12,548 nucleotides of DNA. Source: DAISJM01 sp036821485. GTDB lineage: Bacteria > Verrucomicrobiota > Kiritimatiellia > CAIQIC01 > JAGNIJ01. The stretch spans positions 1-12,548 of the forward strand of contig DAISJM010000072.1 of assembly GCA_036821485.1 (NCBI GenBank), read 5' to 3'. Made by a program: the position numbers and the translations under genes. Under the pieces are notes generated by a model. The model saw only the letters and a list, made by a program, of their open reading frames with translations. It did no database searches and was not told the DNA's origin. This document shows positions 1 through 7,537 of this stretch, piece by piece (the stretch's first letter is position 1; every line of letters begins with the position of its first letter).

Positions 1-1
1 C

Positions 2-949
2 CGCAACACCTACATCGAAGTCGCGACGTTTCGGGCGCACATGCCGCCGGATGCCAAGCCGGTCCCGGAGCACCTGTTCCAGAAGCGCGACGGCGTGATC
101 GCCCGGGATAACGTTTTCGGCACGCCGCCTGAGGACGCCGTGCGGCGCGACTTCACGGTCAACGCGCTGTTCTACAACATCGCCGATCGATCGATCATTG
201 ATTACGTGGAGGGCCTGAAGGATCTGGATGCGCGCGTGATTCGCGTCATCGGCGAGCCGCTCGTACGGTTCAGGGAAGACCCCGTGCGCATGATCCGCGC
301 GATCCGATTTTCCTCGGCGCTGGATTTTGCCATCGAGGACAGCGCGTGGCAGGCAATGACGGAATTGAAGGACACGATTGCGCTGGCTTCCCGCGATCGC
401 CTGTACGAGGAAGCGCTGAAGTTGTTGTTCTGCGGCCGTGCGGAAGTAGCGGTGGAAAAACTGATGAGCGCCGGCATCTTTCAAGTGATGTTCCCGGTGA
501 TAGGCGCGTGGTTGAAGACGCCGGAAGGCGTTGAGGGTCAGAAGTGGTTTTCCAAGGCGCTCCGTCAGGTGGATATCTGGAAGAAAGCGGGCATGACTCC
601 CTATGAGCCACTTCTGTGGTCGTTGTTGTTTGGAGCCTATCACGAATTCATCGCGGAGCAGTTGGTGAAGGAAGGCTGGCCGCGACATTCGGCGTTGAGC
701 GAGGCCGTGTTCCGACACTTGGCAAACCCCGCGAACTGTGTGCGGATTCCCAAGCGGGTAACCATCGCTGCGGCGCAGATCATGGCCCTTCAGCCCTCGT
801 TCGAAAGAACGCAGGGAAAACGGGCGGAGCGACTTGTGCGGCGCCTCTGTTTCCACGATGCCTTGGTCTATCTCAAGTTCTCATCCGGCCTCACGGGGAA
901 GAATAAGGATCTGCTGCAGACGTGGATGACGATCTCCCGGTCTCTCTGA
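2..949 (+). CDS. pcnB: Poly(A) polymerase I, PcnB type (5' end outside the window)
   Basis: This enzyme adds poly(A) tails to RNA 3' ends and so promotes RNA decay; it is related to the tRNA CCA-adding enzyme. The reading frame is already open at base 2 and begins RNTYIEVATFRAH, which matches the middle of the nucleotidyltransferase head. The upstream part with the GxS and DxD metal-binding motifs is therefore off the window, and the first ATG at 41 is internal. Visible family motifs are the RRDFTVNALFYNI segment (about bases 143-181) and VIGEPLVRFREDPVRMIRAI (about 245-304), the template-binding region. IPKRVTIAAAQIMALQ followed by QGKRAERLVRRL near the C-terminus is typical of PcnB rather than of CCA-adding enzymes. 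315 residues are visible; E. coli PcnB is about 465. The stop is TGA at 947. The next gene is about 480 bp away across repeats, so no operon is apparent downstream. The family call is firm; exact substrate preference is inferred. Confidence 0.93.
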   Translation, partial: RNTYIEVATFRAHMPPDAKPVPEHLFQKRDGVIARDNVFGTPPEDAVRRDFTVNALFYNIADRSIIDYVEGLKDLDARVIRVIGEPLVRFREDPVRMIRAIRFSSALDFAIEDSAWQAMTELKDTIALASRDRLYEEALKLLFCGRAEVAVEKLMSAGIFQVMFPVIGAWLKTPEGVEGQKWFSKALRQVDIWKKAGMTPYEPLLWSLLFGAYHEFIAEQLVKEGWPRHSALSEAVFRHLANPANCVRIPKRVTIAAAQIMALQPSFERTQGKRAERLVRRLCFHDALVYLKFSSGLTGKNKDLLQTWMTISRSL

Positions 950-1417
950 CCTCCGGTATCCGGCGGGGGAGGATTCCACAGCCACAAAAGGCACAAGAAC
1001 CACAAGAGGATGCCCACAGATTGACACGGATGGGGGAAGAGAAATCTGAGGGAGGTTTAACCGCGGATTTCGCTGATAGCGCGGATGGGGATGGGAGAGA
1101 AGTGTGAGCCAGCAGATAGACCCAGATGACACGGATGAAGAAGGTGTGATTCATGGGGAAGATGAAGAGGGTGCCCACAGATCAAACAGATGAAGATGGG
1201 GAAGGGGCAGAGGGACAGAGGGAAATGCCTAAGCACCAATGACCAATGGGGAGGGGAAGAGATTAGAGATTGGTTATTGGAGATTAGCTATTGGGTATTG
1301 GGAACCATAAACCATCCAACCATTAACCATTCCCCATCCCTCATCCCTTATTCCGCGTTTGATCTGACGGCGGAAAGCGGTTACAAATTCGTCTTCAGGC
1401 TGCGATGAACGAGGGCG
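950..1417. repeat. Mosaic intergenic repeat block 1
   Basis: No credible gene lies here. The gap is a chain of modules that recur in other gaps. They are a 'gccacaaaaggcacaag' unit near 981-1006; two 'gtgcccacagat' units (1006-1035 and 1167-1201); an 'aaccgcggatt...gcggatgggg' unit near 1059-1090; the 50-bp hairpin unit at 1231-1280; 'attgggtattggg' at about 1290-1302; and 'accattaaccatt' at about 1318-1331. The last 70 bp before the glycosidase gene are not obviously repetitive. They contain a 6-bp inverted repeat, TTCCGC (1351-1356) with GCGGAA (1370-1375), of unknown role. Short open frames on either strand here only translate the repeats. Confidence 0.8.
1231..1280 (+). repeat. 50-bp dispersed repeat with hairpin arms, copy 1
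   Basis: This 50-bp segment is identical, base for base, to 6820-6869. Its ends can pair: CCAATGACCAAT (1236-1247) with ATTGGTTATTGG (1269-1280). The stem is 12 bp with one G-T (G-U in RNA) pair around a 21-nt purine-rich loop. A diverged version with the same pairing potential lies at about 4541-4594. Confidence 0.8.
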
Positions 1418-1435
1418 TTGCTGCCCTCCGGGAGG

Positions 1436-3997
1436 ATGCCCTTGAAATCGTTGAGATTGCCCATCCTGACTGCGTTTGTTCTGTCGGCTGCCTGCTGCTG
1501 GGCGGAGGATCGTATGTCGACACCGGATATGGAACGCCGTATCGAGTCCCTGCTGAAACAGATGACGCTTGCCGAGAAAGTGTCGCTCTGCCACGGCAAC
1601 TCGAAATTCAACACGGCAGGAATCAAGCGGCTGGGCATTCCCGGGCTGGCGATGTCCGATGGTCCGCATGGTGTGCGGCGCGAGACGGCGCCGGACTCCT
1701 GGGGCCCGGCAGGGTGGGAAGACGATTACGTGACGTATCTCCCGACCGGTTCCGCGTTGGCCTCGACTTGGAACCCGGCGATGGGACGGCTTTTCGGAGA
1801 GACGCTGGGCGCGGAGGCGCGGCATCGCAACAAGGACATCATTCTCGGCCCCGGCATCAACATTGTCCGCACACCGGTCTGTGGCCGCAACTTCGAGTAC
1901 CTCGGCGAAGATCCCTATCACGTGGGCAGGATGGCTGCCGAAGTCGTGCGTGGTATTCAGAATAACGATGTGGCCGCGTGCGTGAAGCACTACGCGCTGA
2001 ACAACCAGGAGTGGAACCGCGGCTGGGTCAATGCCGTGGTCGATGAGCGCACGCTGCGTGAGATTTATCTCCCAGCGTTCGAAGAGACGGTTCGCGCCGG
2101 CGCCCTCACGTTCATGGGTGCGTACAACCGGTTCCGCGGGCAATTCTGCTGCGAGAACAAATACCTCGTGCACGACATCCTCAAGGGCGAGTGGGGCTTC
2201 AAAGGCGTGTACCTTTCGGACTGGGGTGGCGTGCACAGCACGCGCGATTCCGCGATGAACGGCCTCGACATCGAGATGGGCACGTCGGACGACTACAATA
2301 CGTTCTACCTCGCTAATCCCCTGCGCGAAGCGGTCGAGCGGGGCGAGATTCCGGAGAGCGTTGTCGACGATATGGTCCGGCGGATTCTGCGCGTCATGGC
2401 CCGCACCGGCATGCTCGATCCGGCGACTCGCAAGACGGGCTCGCGCAACACCACCGCGCACCAACAGGCGGTCCGGGACATCGCCGCCGAGGCCATGGTC
2501 CTGCTGAAGAACAACGGCGTGCTGCCGCTGGACATCAACAAGACGCTGAAACTTGTGGTGATTGGCGAGAACGCCACCAAGCAGCATGCGGATCAGGGCG
2601 GCAGTTCGGCCATCCGCGCACTCTACGAAATCACGCCTTTGGAGGGGCTGAAGCGGAAGGGCGGGGGGATGGTCAAGATCACGTTCGTGGAGGGCTACAA
2701 GGACACGGGCGATACCGCTTCTTTCGAGGCGATCAGCGATACCTTCATTCAGACCTTCGACCCCAAGTCGGGCATTCGCAGTTGGAAGGGCGAGTACTTC
2801 AACGACCGGGATTTGCGGGGCACACCCGTCGCGGTTCGCTACGACAAGGCCGTGGATTTCAACTGGCGCGATCAGGGGCCGGCCTCGGGCGTGCGTGAAG
2901 ACAACTTTTCCGCGCGGTGGACGGCCGACATCCGGCCGACGTCCAGCGGAACCTATCACCTGGCGCTCAACAGCGACGACGGCTCGCGGCTGAAGATCAA
3001 CGGCAAGGTGGTGATCGACCACTGGGGCGATCATGGCGAAGAGCAGAAGGATGCGCGGATCGAATTGGCTGCGGGGCAGACGTATCGCTTTGAAGTGGAG
3101 TACTACGATTCAAGCGGCGGCGCGATGATCAAGCTCGGGTGGGTGCGGCCGGACTCCCGCGGCGTGAATCCGGAAGTCGAGTTTGCCGAAGCCATCAAGG
3201 CTGCGCGCGATGCCGACGCGGTCCTCATCTTCGGCGGTCAGAATCACCGCTACGACACGGAAGGTGTCGACCGGCGCGATATTCGCCTGCACGGGAAGCA
3301 GAACGAATTGATCGAAGCTGTCGCTGCGGTCAATCCGCGCACGGCGGTGTTTATGGTGAGCGGCAGCGCCGTGGAGATGCCGTGGATCGACAAGGTGCCG
3401 TGTGTTGTGCAGGTGTGGTATGGCGGCATGGAAGTCGGGAGCGCGGTGGCGGACGTTGTGTTCGGCGACGTCAACCCGTCGGGCAAATTGCCGATTACGT
3501 TCCCGCGGCGGCTTGAAGACAGCCCTGCGCATGCGATCGGGCAGTACAACGATCAGGACTGCGAATATCGGGAGGGGTTGCTGGTCGGCTATCGCTATTA
3601 CGACACCCGCAAGGTGGAGCCCCTGTTCCCGTTCGGGCACGGGCTGTCCTACACGAAATTCACATACAGCAACCTGAAAGTGGACCCGAAGACGCTGGAA
3701 GCGCGTGTCGACATCACGAATGCCGGCAAGTGCAAGGGCAAGGAAGTCGTGCAGCTTTATGTGCACGACGTCGAATGCAGCGTGCCGCGCCCGGTGAAGG
3801 AACTGAAGGGATTTGCGAAAGTGGAACTGGCCCCCGGCGAAACCAAACGGATTACCTTCCGCCTGACCGAGCGTGACCTGGCCTTCTACAGTGTGGCGAC
3901 CAAGCGCTGGGTGGCCGAGCCCGGCGATTTCGACATACTCGTCGGCAGTTCGTCGCGCGATATCCGGCAGCAGGCACGCCTGGCCTATGCGCCGTGA
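1436..3997 (+). CDS. Secreted glycoside hydrolase family 3 beta-glucosidase-like enzyme with PA14 insert
   Basis: Likely releases terminal sugars from beta-linked oligosaccharides outside the cytoplasm. Numbering is from the ATG at 1436 (853 residues). Residues 1-23 form a signal peptide (KSLR, then a hydrophobic core LPILTAFVLSAAC, cut near CWA). The GH3 N-terminal barrel follows, with MSDGPHGVRRE, CVKHYALNNQEW and the nucleophile Asp262 in LSDWGG. The GH3 C-terminal domain starts near 350 and is interrupted by a PA14 domain at about 449-571 (from SWKGEYF to GWVRP). The expected acid/base is Glu609 in YDTEGVDRRD. A fibronectin-III-like domain covers about 739-844. PA14 inserted in the C-terminal half is known from yeast and bacterial beta-glucosidases, where it shapes the substrate pocket. 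The start is uncertain: TTG at 1418 gives six more residues, and neither start has a well-spaced ribosome site. The exact sugar specificity cannot be read from sequence. The phosphatase gene follows after 77 bp. Confidence 0.93.
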   Translation: MPLKSLRLPILTAFVLSAACCWAEDRMSTPDMERRIESLLKQMTLAEKVSLCHGNSKFNTAGIKRLGIPGLAMSDGPHGVRRETAPDSWGPAGWEDDYVTYLPTGSALASTWNPAMGRLFGETLGAEARHRNKDIILGPGINIVRTPVCGRNFEYLGEDPYHVGRMAAEVVRGIQNNDVAACVKHYALNNQEWNRGWVNAVVDERTLREIYLPAFEETVRAGALTFMGAYNRFRGQFCCENKYLVHDILKGEWGFKGVYLSDWGGVHSTRDSAMNGLDIEMGTSDDYNTFYLANPLREAVERGEIPESVVDDMVRRILRVMARTGMLDPATRKTGSRNTTAHQQAVRDIAAEAMVLLKNNGVLPLDINKTLKLVVIGENATKQHADQGGSSAIRALYEITPLEGLKRKGGGMVKITFVEGYKDTGDTASFEAISDTFIQTFDPKSGIRSWKGEYFNDRDLRGTPVAVRYDKAVDFNWRDQGPASGVREDNFSARWTADIRPTSSGTYHLALNSDDGSRLKINGKVVIDHWGDHGEEQKDARIELAAGQTYRFEVEYYDSSGGAMIKLGWVRPDSRGVNPEVEFAEAIKAARDADAVLIFGGQNHRYDTEGVDRRDIRLHGKQNELIEAVAAVNPRTAVFMVSGSAVEMPWIDKVPCVVQVWYGGMEVGSAVADVVFGDVNPSGKLPITFPRRLEDSPAHAIGQYNDQDCEYREGLLVGYRYYDTRKVEPLFPFGHGLSYTKFTYSNLKVDPKTLEARVDITNAGKCKGKEVVQLYVHDVECSVPRPVKELKGFAKVELAPGETKRITFRLTERDLAFYSVATKRWVAEPGDFDILVGSSSRDIRQQARLAYAP

Positions 3998-4074
3998 CAT
4001 TGGCTGAACGTTGTGCGGTGGTGCCGAAGGTCTTGTATCGTCTATGCGGCGCGGATCGTGCATGATCTGCCCCC

Positions 4075-4431
4075 ATGACGTCACCCATCAAAATTCTTTT
4101 TGTCTGTGGGCAGAACAACCGGCGCAGTCTTACGGCGGAGAAGATATTCAAAAGCAGCCGCCGGATATCCGCCCGGGCTGCCGGTCTGAGCGATACCAGC
4201 AAGCACAGGATCAATGAATCCGACCTGGCCTGGGCTGACCTTATTCTCGTAATGGAGCGCAAGTATGCCTCGCGCATCCGGGACAACTTCAGTCATCTTG
4301 AATCGCTTCCGCCGATCGAATGTCTCGATATCTCCGATGAGTACATCTTCATGCAGGCGGAGCTGATTGAAATCCTCCGCTCCTCTGTGGCACAAGTGCT
4401 CGAAGAGCTCGAGCCTGAGCCGGACGCCTGA
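4075..4431 (+). CDS. Small predicted protein tyrosine phosphatase (low-molecular-weight type)
   Basis: A 118-residue protein with a phosphatase P-loop at its N-terminus: CGQNNRRS fits the C-x5-R-S signature, with Cys11 as the expected nucleophile and Arg17 as the phosphate-binding residue. The order KILFVCGQNNRRSLTAE, then a central LILVMERKYASRIRDNF, then CLDISDEYIFMQAELIEIL matches the short (about 110 aa) predicted tyrosine phosphatase family (COG4551-like). That family is shorter than classical low-molecular-weight phosphatases of about 150 aa. An aspartate in LDISDEY is the likely general acid. The substrate is unknown. The ATG at 4075 has no clear ribosome site. The gene sits 77 bp after the glycosidase on the same strand, so co-transcription is possible, but no functional link is evident. 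The protein ends in an acidic tail (EELEPEPDA). Confidence 0.85.
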   Translation: MTSPIKILFVCGQNNRRSLTAEKIFKSSRRISARAAGLSDTSKHRINESDLAWADLILVMERKYASRIRDNFSHLESLPPIECLDISDEYIFMQAELIEILRSSVAQVLEELEPEPDA

Positions 4432-4666
4432 GCGGCGACCACGGATGGGAGAACCCACGAAACACACGAAAGGGCACGAATGGGGAGAGGAAATGCTTTT
4501 GCCACGAAGAGGCACAAAGGCAGAGAGGGAAATGACCAAGTGCCAATGACCAAGGGGGACGGGGGAAAGGGCAGAGGAGAGTTATTGGTTATTCGCTATT
4601 AGAGATTGGAGATTCGATATTGGGTATTGGGAAGCATAGACCATCACCCATTCCACGTTCCCCACC
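4432..4666. repeat. Mosaic intergenic repeat block 2
   Basis: The gap consists of the shared modules in the usual order. First come 'ccacgaaacacacgaaaggg' and 'cacgaatgggga' (4455-4486), resembling 6460-6490. Next is 'gccacgaagaggcacaaagg' (4501-4520), then the 34-bp unit at 4520-4553. After that come 'attggttatt' and 'gagattggagattcgatatt' with 'gggtattggg' (about 4580-4632), and finally 'ccatcacccattccac' just before the uup start. There is no gene, and no terminator with a T-run is evident. Confidence 0.75.
4520..4553 (+). repeat. 34-bp dispersed repeat, copy 1 (identical to 12451-12484)
   Basis: The 34 bases from GCAGAGAGGG to AATGACCAA are identical to 12451-12484. The unit contains GTGCCAATGACCAA, a variant of the GCACCAATGACCAAT core seen at 1231-1280, 6540-6559 and 6820-6869. 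Confidence 0.75.
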
Positions 4667-6451
4667 ATGGCACTGATTGGATTAGAAAATATTCGCATGG
4701 CGTTCGGCGGGCCGCTCCTGTTGGACGGCGTGACGCTGCAGATCGAAAAAGGGGAACGGGTCTGTCTTCTCGGCCGCAACGGGGAAGGCAAGTCGACGCT
4801 GCTGCGTGTGCTGGCTGGAGAACTGGAACCGCCTACGGGCATCATCAGCCGCCAGAAGAATCTGCGGGTGGGCTACATGCCGCAGCAGGTCCCCAAGGAT
4901 GCGCCGGGAACCGTAGCCGACATCGTGGCGGGCGGATTGGGGAAGATCAAGGAGGAGTGGGAACGGCACCGGCTGATCCAGAAGGCCATTTCGCAAATGG
5001 GCCTGGACCCGAACGCGGTTTTCGACGGACTCTCCGGCGGGCAGAAGCGACGGACACTGCTTGCGCGGGCACTGGTCAACGATCCCGATCTGCTCGTGTT
5101 GGATGAGCCCACCAACCACCTCGACATCGACTCCATCCAATGGTTGGAAAGTTTCCTCCTCCGCTGGCCCGGCACGCTTCTATTCGTGACCCACGACCGC
5201 GTTTTTCTTCGCAAGCTGTCCACCCGTATCGTGGAACTGGACCGCGGCCGTCTTTCAAACTGGGATTGCCCGTATGACAAGTATCTCGAGCGCAAACAGT
5301 CGCTGCTCGAAGCCGAGGCCCAGCAGAACGCGGTGTTCGACAAGAAGCTGGCACAGGAAGAGACATGGCTGCGCAAGGGCGTGAAGGCCCGGCGAACGCG
5401 TAACGAAGGTCGCGTGCGCGACCTGATGCGTTTGAGGGCTGAGCGCAGCGCACGTCGCGAAGTCAGCGGTCCGGTGAACATGCAGTTGCAGACCGCCGAG
5501 CGGTCCGGCATGAAGGTCATCACCGCCAAGAAGCTATCCTACCAATGGGGCCACGAACCCATCGTGTCCGGGTTCTCCACGCAGATCATGCGCGGCGACA
5601 AGATCGGGTTGATGGGACCTAACGGCTGCGGGAAGACGACACTCTTGAATCTCCTGCTTGGCCGTCTTGAACCGCAGGAGGGAACGGTTGAGCACGGTAC
5701 CAAGCTGGAAGTTGCCTACTTCGACCAGCATCGTGCGCAGTTGGATGAAGATCAAACCGTGGCGCACAACATTGCCGACGGCAACGATTCCGTGTTCATC
5801 AACGGCCGTTCGCGGCATGTCATCAGCTACCTGGAAGATTTTCTCTTTCCGCCCGAACGGTCGCGCACGCCGGTGCGCGCATTATCGGGCGGGGAGAGGA
5901 ACCGGCTGCTGCTGGCCAAGTTGTTCGCGAAACCGTCCAATGTTCTGATGCTCGACGAGCCCACCAACGATCTCGACGTGGAAACGCTCGATTTGCTGGA
6001 AGACCTGCTCGTGGAATACACGGGCACGCTGCTGCTGGTCAGCCACGACCGCGAGTTCATCAACGAAGTCGTGACCAGCACGCTGGTGTTCGAAGGGAAG
6101 GGCCGGGTCGTGGAATACGTCGGCGGCTACGACGACTGGCTCAGGCAGCGTCCGCCTCCTGAAGAAGTGCCGCGGCGTAAGAAGGAAGCCGGTGGTGAAA
6201 CGCCCAAGCCGCCGGAGGCGCGCCCGCGCAAGCTCAGCTTCAAGGAGCGGAAGGAACTTGAGTCGCTTCCCGGGCGGATCGAGTCGCTCGAGAAGGAATT
6301 GGATGAACTGCACCGGGTGATGAGTGATTCCGCCTACTACCGTTCCTCGCCGGAAACGATCTCGGCCAACGCTGAACGCGCGAAGCGGATTCCGGAAGAG
6401 CTGGAACAAGCCTACGCCCGCTGGGCGGAGCTGGAAGAAAAGAGTGGATAA
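4667..6451 (+). CDS. uup: ABC-F family ATPase, Uup type
   Basis: A cytoplasmic protein of 594 residues with two ABC ATPase domains and no membrane segments, as in ABC-F proteins that act on the ribosome. E. coli Uup is also linked to transposon precise excision and to tolerance of replication intermediates. Domain 1 has Walker A GRNGEGKST (36-44), signature LSGGQ (122-126) and Walker B LLVLDEPTNHLD (142-153). The linker (about 186-270) contains EETWLRKGVKARRTRNEGRV, which is characteristic of Uup. Domain 2 has Walker A GPNGCGKTT (317-325), signature LSGGE (406-410) and Walker B VLMLDEPTNDLD (426-437). A proline-rich hinge (about 490-520) leads to a C-terminal coiled coil (about 525-594, SFKERKELESLPGRIESLEK), the usual Uup nucleic-acid-binding tail. 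It is slightly shorter than E. coli Uup (about 635). The ATG at 4667 gives the normal N-terminus. Repeat gaps lie on both sides, which suggests a single-gene transcript. Confidence 0.93.
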   Translation: MALIGLENIRMAFGGPLLLDGVTLQIEKGERVCLLGRNGEGKSTLLRVLAGELEPPTGIISRQKNLRVGYMPQQVPKDAPGTVADIVAGGLGKIKEEWERHRLIQKAISQMGLDPNAVFDGLSGGQKRRTLLARALVNDPDLLVLDEPTNHLDIDSIQWLESFLLRWPGTLLFVTHDRVFLRKLSTRIVELDRGRLSNWDCPYDKYLERKQSLLEAEAQQNAVFDKKLAQEETWLRKGVKARRTRNEGRVRDLMRLRAERSARREVSGPVNMQLQTAERSGMKVITAKKLSYQWGHEPIVSGFSTQIMRGDKIGLMGPNGCGKTTLLNLLLGRLEPQEGTVEHGTKLEVAYFDQHRAQLDEDQTVAHNIADGNDSVFINGRSRHVISYLEDFLFPPERSRTPVRALSGGERNRLLLAKLFAKPSNVLMLDEPTNDLDVETLDLLEDLLVEYTGTLLLVSHDREFINEVVTSTLVFEGKGRVVEYVGGYDDWLRQRPPPEEVPRRKKEAGGETPKPPEARPRKLSFKERKELESLPGRIESLEKELDELHRVMSDSAYYRSSPETISANAERAKRIPEELEQAYARWAELEEKSG

Positions 6452-6673
6452 AGAGTTCACCACGAAACACACGAAGGACACGAATGGGGACGGGAAGTGG
6501 CAGAGTGGCAAAGGGACAAAGGTACAGAGAGAAATGCCCAAGCACCAATGACCAATGGGTCGGCCTCGTACTCGTAATCCTAATCGTACTCTGATTTGAT
6601 TAACCGCGAATTAACACGAATGGACGCGAATAAGGGGAAGAGAGATTGGAGATTGGGATTAAAGAGAAGAACA

Positions 6674-6944
6674 GCCACTAAGAGGCACAAGAATCACAAA
6701 AAGGATTAAGAGGGTGCCCACAGATTGACACGGATGAAGCAGATGGGGAAGAAAAACCTGAAGGCTGAGACCTGAGTGGGCAAAGGGGAAGTGGCAGGGG
6801 GGCAGAGGGGGAAATGACCAAGCACCAATGACCAATGGGGAGGGGAAGAGATTAGAGATTGGTTATTGGGTATTGGGGACCCATCAACCATTAACCATTC
6901 TCCATTTTCCATTTCTTCTTGTGCGTCTTGTGCCTTTTCGTGGC
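6674..6944. repeat. 271-bp block bounded by 29-bp imperfect inverted repeats
   Basis: The left arm 6674-6702 begins GCCACTAAGAGGCACAAGAA. The right arm 6916-6944, read on the minus strand, begins GCCACGAAAAGGCACAAGAC. The two arms match at 24 of 29 positions without gaps. Between them lie a 'gtgcccacagat' unit and the 50-bp hairpin repeat. The arrangement resembles a non-coding fold-back or miniature element, but no target-site duplication was recognised. Confidence 0.5.
6820..6869 (+). repeat. 50-bp dispersed repeat with hairpin arms, copy 2
   Basis: Identical to 1231-1280 over all 50 bases. The pairing arms are 6825-6836 and 6858-6869. Bases just outside the unit differ between the copies, so the identity has defined edges. 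Confidence 0.8.
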
Positions 6945-7043
6945 TCACTGGTGCTGCCCGAAAGTTATTTGCATTCCGGTCGAAAGGGAGCACAGTCCTG
7001 TTGCCTGGAGTAGACATGCGGTCGGTTGGTTAATTCAAACCAC

Positions 7044-7049
7044 AAGGGG
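7044..7049 (+). promoter_or_regulatory. Ribosome binding site deciding the start at 7057
   Basis: AAGGGG lies 7 nt before the ATG at 7057. It supports that ATG over the longer frame, which opens at 6919 inside the repeat block. Confidence 0.55.
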
Positions 7050-7056
7050 CACGACG

Positions 7057-7179
7057 ATGGGCGACAGATCACCGAAGGCGTTGCACAAAACGGCGAAGCA
7101 GCATCAGGCCAAGGCGGACCTCGAAGCTCAGAAGAAGCAGGCGGCCATTGCCGCGAAGAAGTCCCCCGCGGGCAAGTAG
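7057..7179 (+). CDS. Small, highly basic 40-residue protein (MGDRSPKA type)
   Basis: A 40-residue protein starting MGDRSPKALHKTAKQHQAK and ending in AAIAAKKSPAGK, rich in Lys, Ala and Gln, with no Cys, Trp or membrane segment. I recall short conserved proteins beginning M-G/S-D-R/K-SPK with this Lys/Gln/Ala composition in many bacteria, usually annotated as hypothetical; no function is known to me. The composition resembles small nucleic-acid- or ribosome-associated proteins, but that is only an inference. The start is set by an AAGGGG site 7 nt upstream. The frame remains open further upstream, but that part translates intergenic repeat. The gene stands alone between two repeat gaps, so it probably has its own promoter, which I could not pinpoint. 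Confidence 0.7.
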   Translation: MGDRSPKALHKTAKQHQAKADLEAQKKQAAIAAKKSPAGK

Positions 7180-7537
7180 CAGAGCGTTTTCCTCCGGGCA
7201 TTCCATGGACGGCCCGCGCCGTTCCCTCCAGGGCCCCGCGAATGCGCGGCGGCTCCCCGTCTTCCGCTTTGATCAGCCCCGATGAAGATGGGCGATGCTT
7301 TGGCCGCAAAAAGGCACAGGAATCGCAAGGGGATGAAGAAGGTGCCCACAGATCAAGCAGATGGGGAGGGAACAAAGCACAGAGATCGGGGATTGGATAT
7401 TGGGAAGAGAGAAAGACTCTCAACCACTGATGGACACTGATAGACACTAATGAGGAGTTAACGCAAAGGCGCGGGGGTTGGAACAAGAGGGAGAGGATTT
7501 TAACGCCAAGACCGCAAAGGGGCAGGACTTGAGCGAG
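7180..7537. repeat. Mosaic intergenic repeat block 4
   Basis: The first 100 bp after the small protein gene look non-repetitive and non-coding. From about 7304 the shared modules appear: 'ccgcaaaaaggcacaggaat' (7304-7332), 'gaaggtgcccacagatcaag' (7338-7366) and 'gattggatattgggaag' (about 7391-7407). The 34-bp unit at 7418-7451 follows, then 'taacgccaagaccgcaaagg' (7501-7520). No gene is supported. Confidence 0.7.
7418..7451 (+). repeat. 34-bp dispersed repeat (also at 12269-12302 and 12508-12541)
   Basis: The unit beginning TCTCAACCACTGATGGACAC and ending ATAGACACTAAT is identical at all three positions. It contains internal short repeats of the form 'tGAtgGACACTgatagACACT'. All three copies have the same orientation. 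Confidence 0.8.

Larger units (their letters stand above)
6452..7043. repeat. Mosaic intergenic repeat block 3
   Basis: About 590 bp without a convincing gene. It starts with 'cacgaaacacacgaagg' (6461-6490), then 'gcagagtggcaaagg', then AAGCACCAATGACCAATGGG (6540-6559, identical to the core at 1231-1250). An 'aaccgcgaattaacacgaat' unit follows near 6601-6630. Next are 'gccactaagaggcacaagaa' (6674-6702), 'gtgcccacagattgacacgg' (6714 onward) and the 50-bp hairpin repeat (6820-6869). 'Gggtattgggg', 'accattaaccattctcc' and an inverted copy of the first module (6916-6944) close the block. The last 100 bp (6945-7043) are non-repetitive leader DNA for the small basic protein gene; I see no good promoter match there. 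Confidence 0.75.

Noticed and set aside
1274..3034. Long (586-codon) minus-strand open frame opposite the glycosidase gene
   Set aside because: It is antisense to a complete GH3 gene with all catalytic motifs, and its translation is Arg/His/Val-rich without recognisable motifs. Long antisense frames are expected in high-GC genes.
3110..4084. Minus-strand 324-codon frame across the end of the glycosidase gene
   Set aside because: Same shadow effect; it ends antisense to the GH3 and phosphatase genes and has no domain signature.
6919..7056. 46-residue N-terminal extension of the small basic protein
   Set aside because: It translates an inverted repeat module and leader DNA; the ribosome site and family-like start are at 7057.
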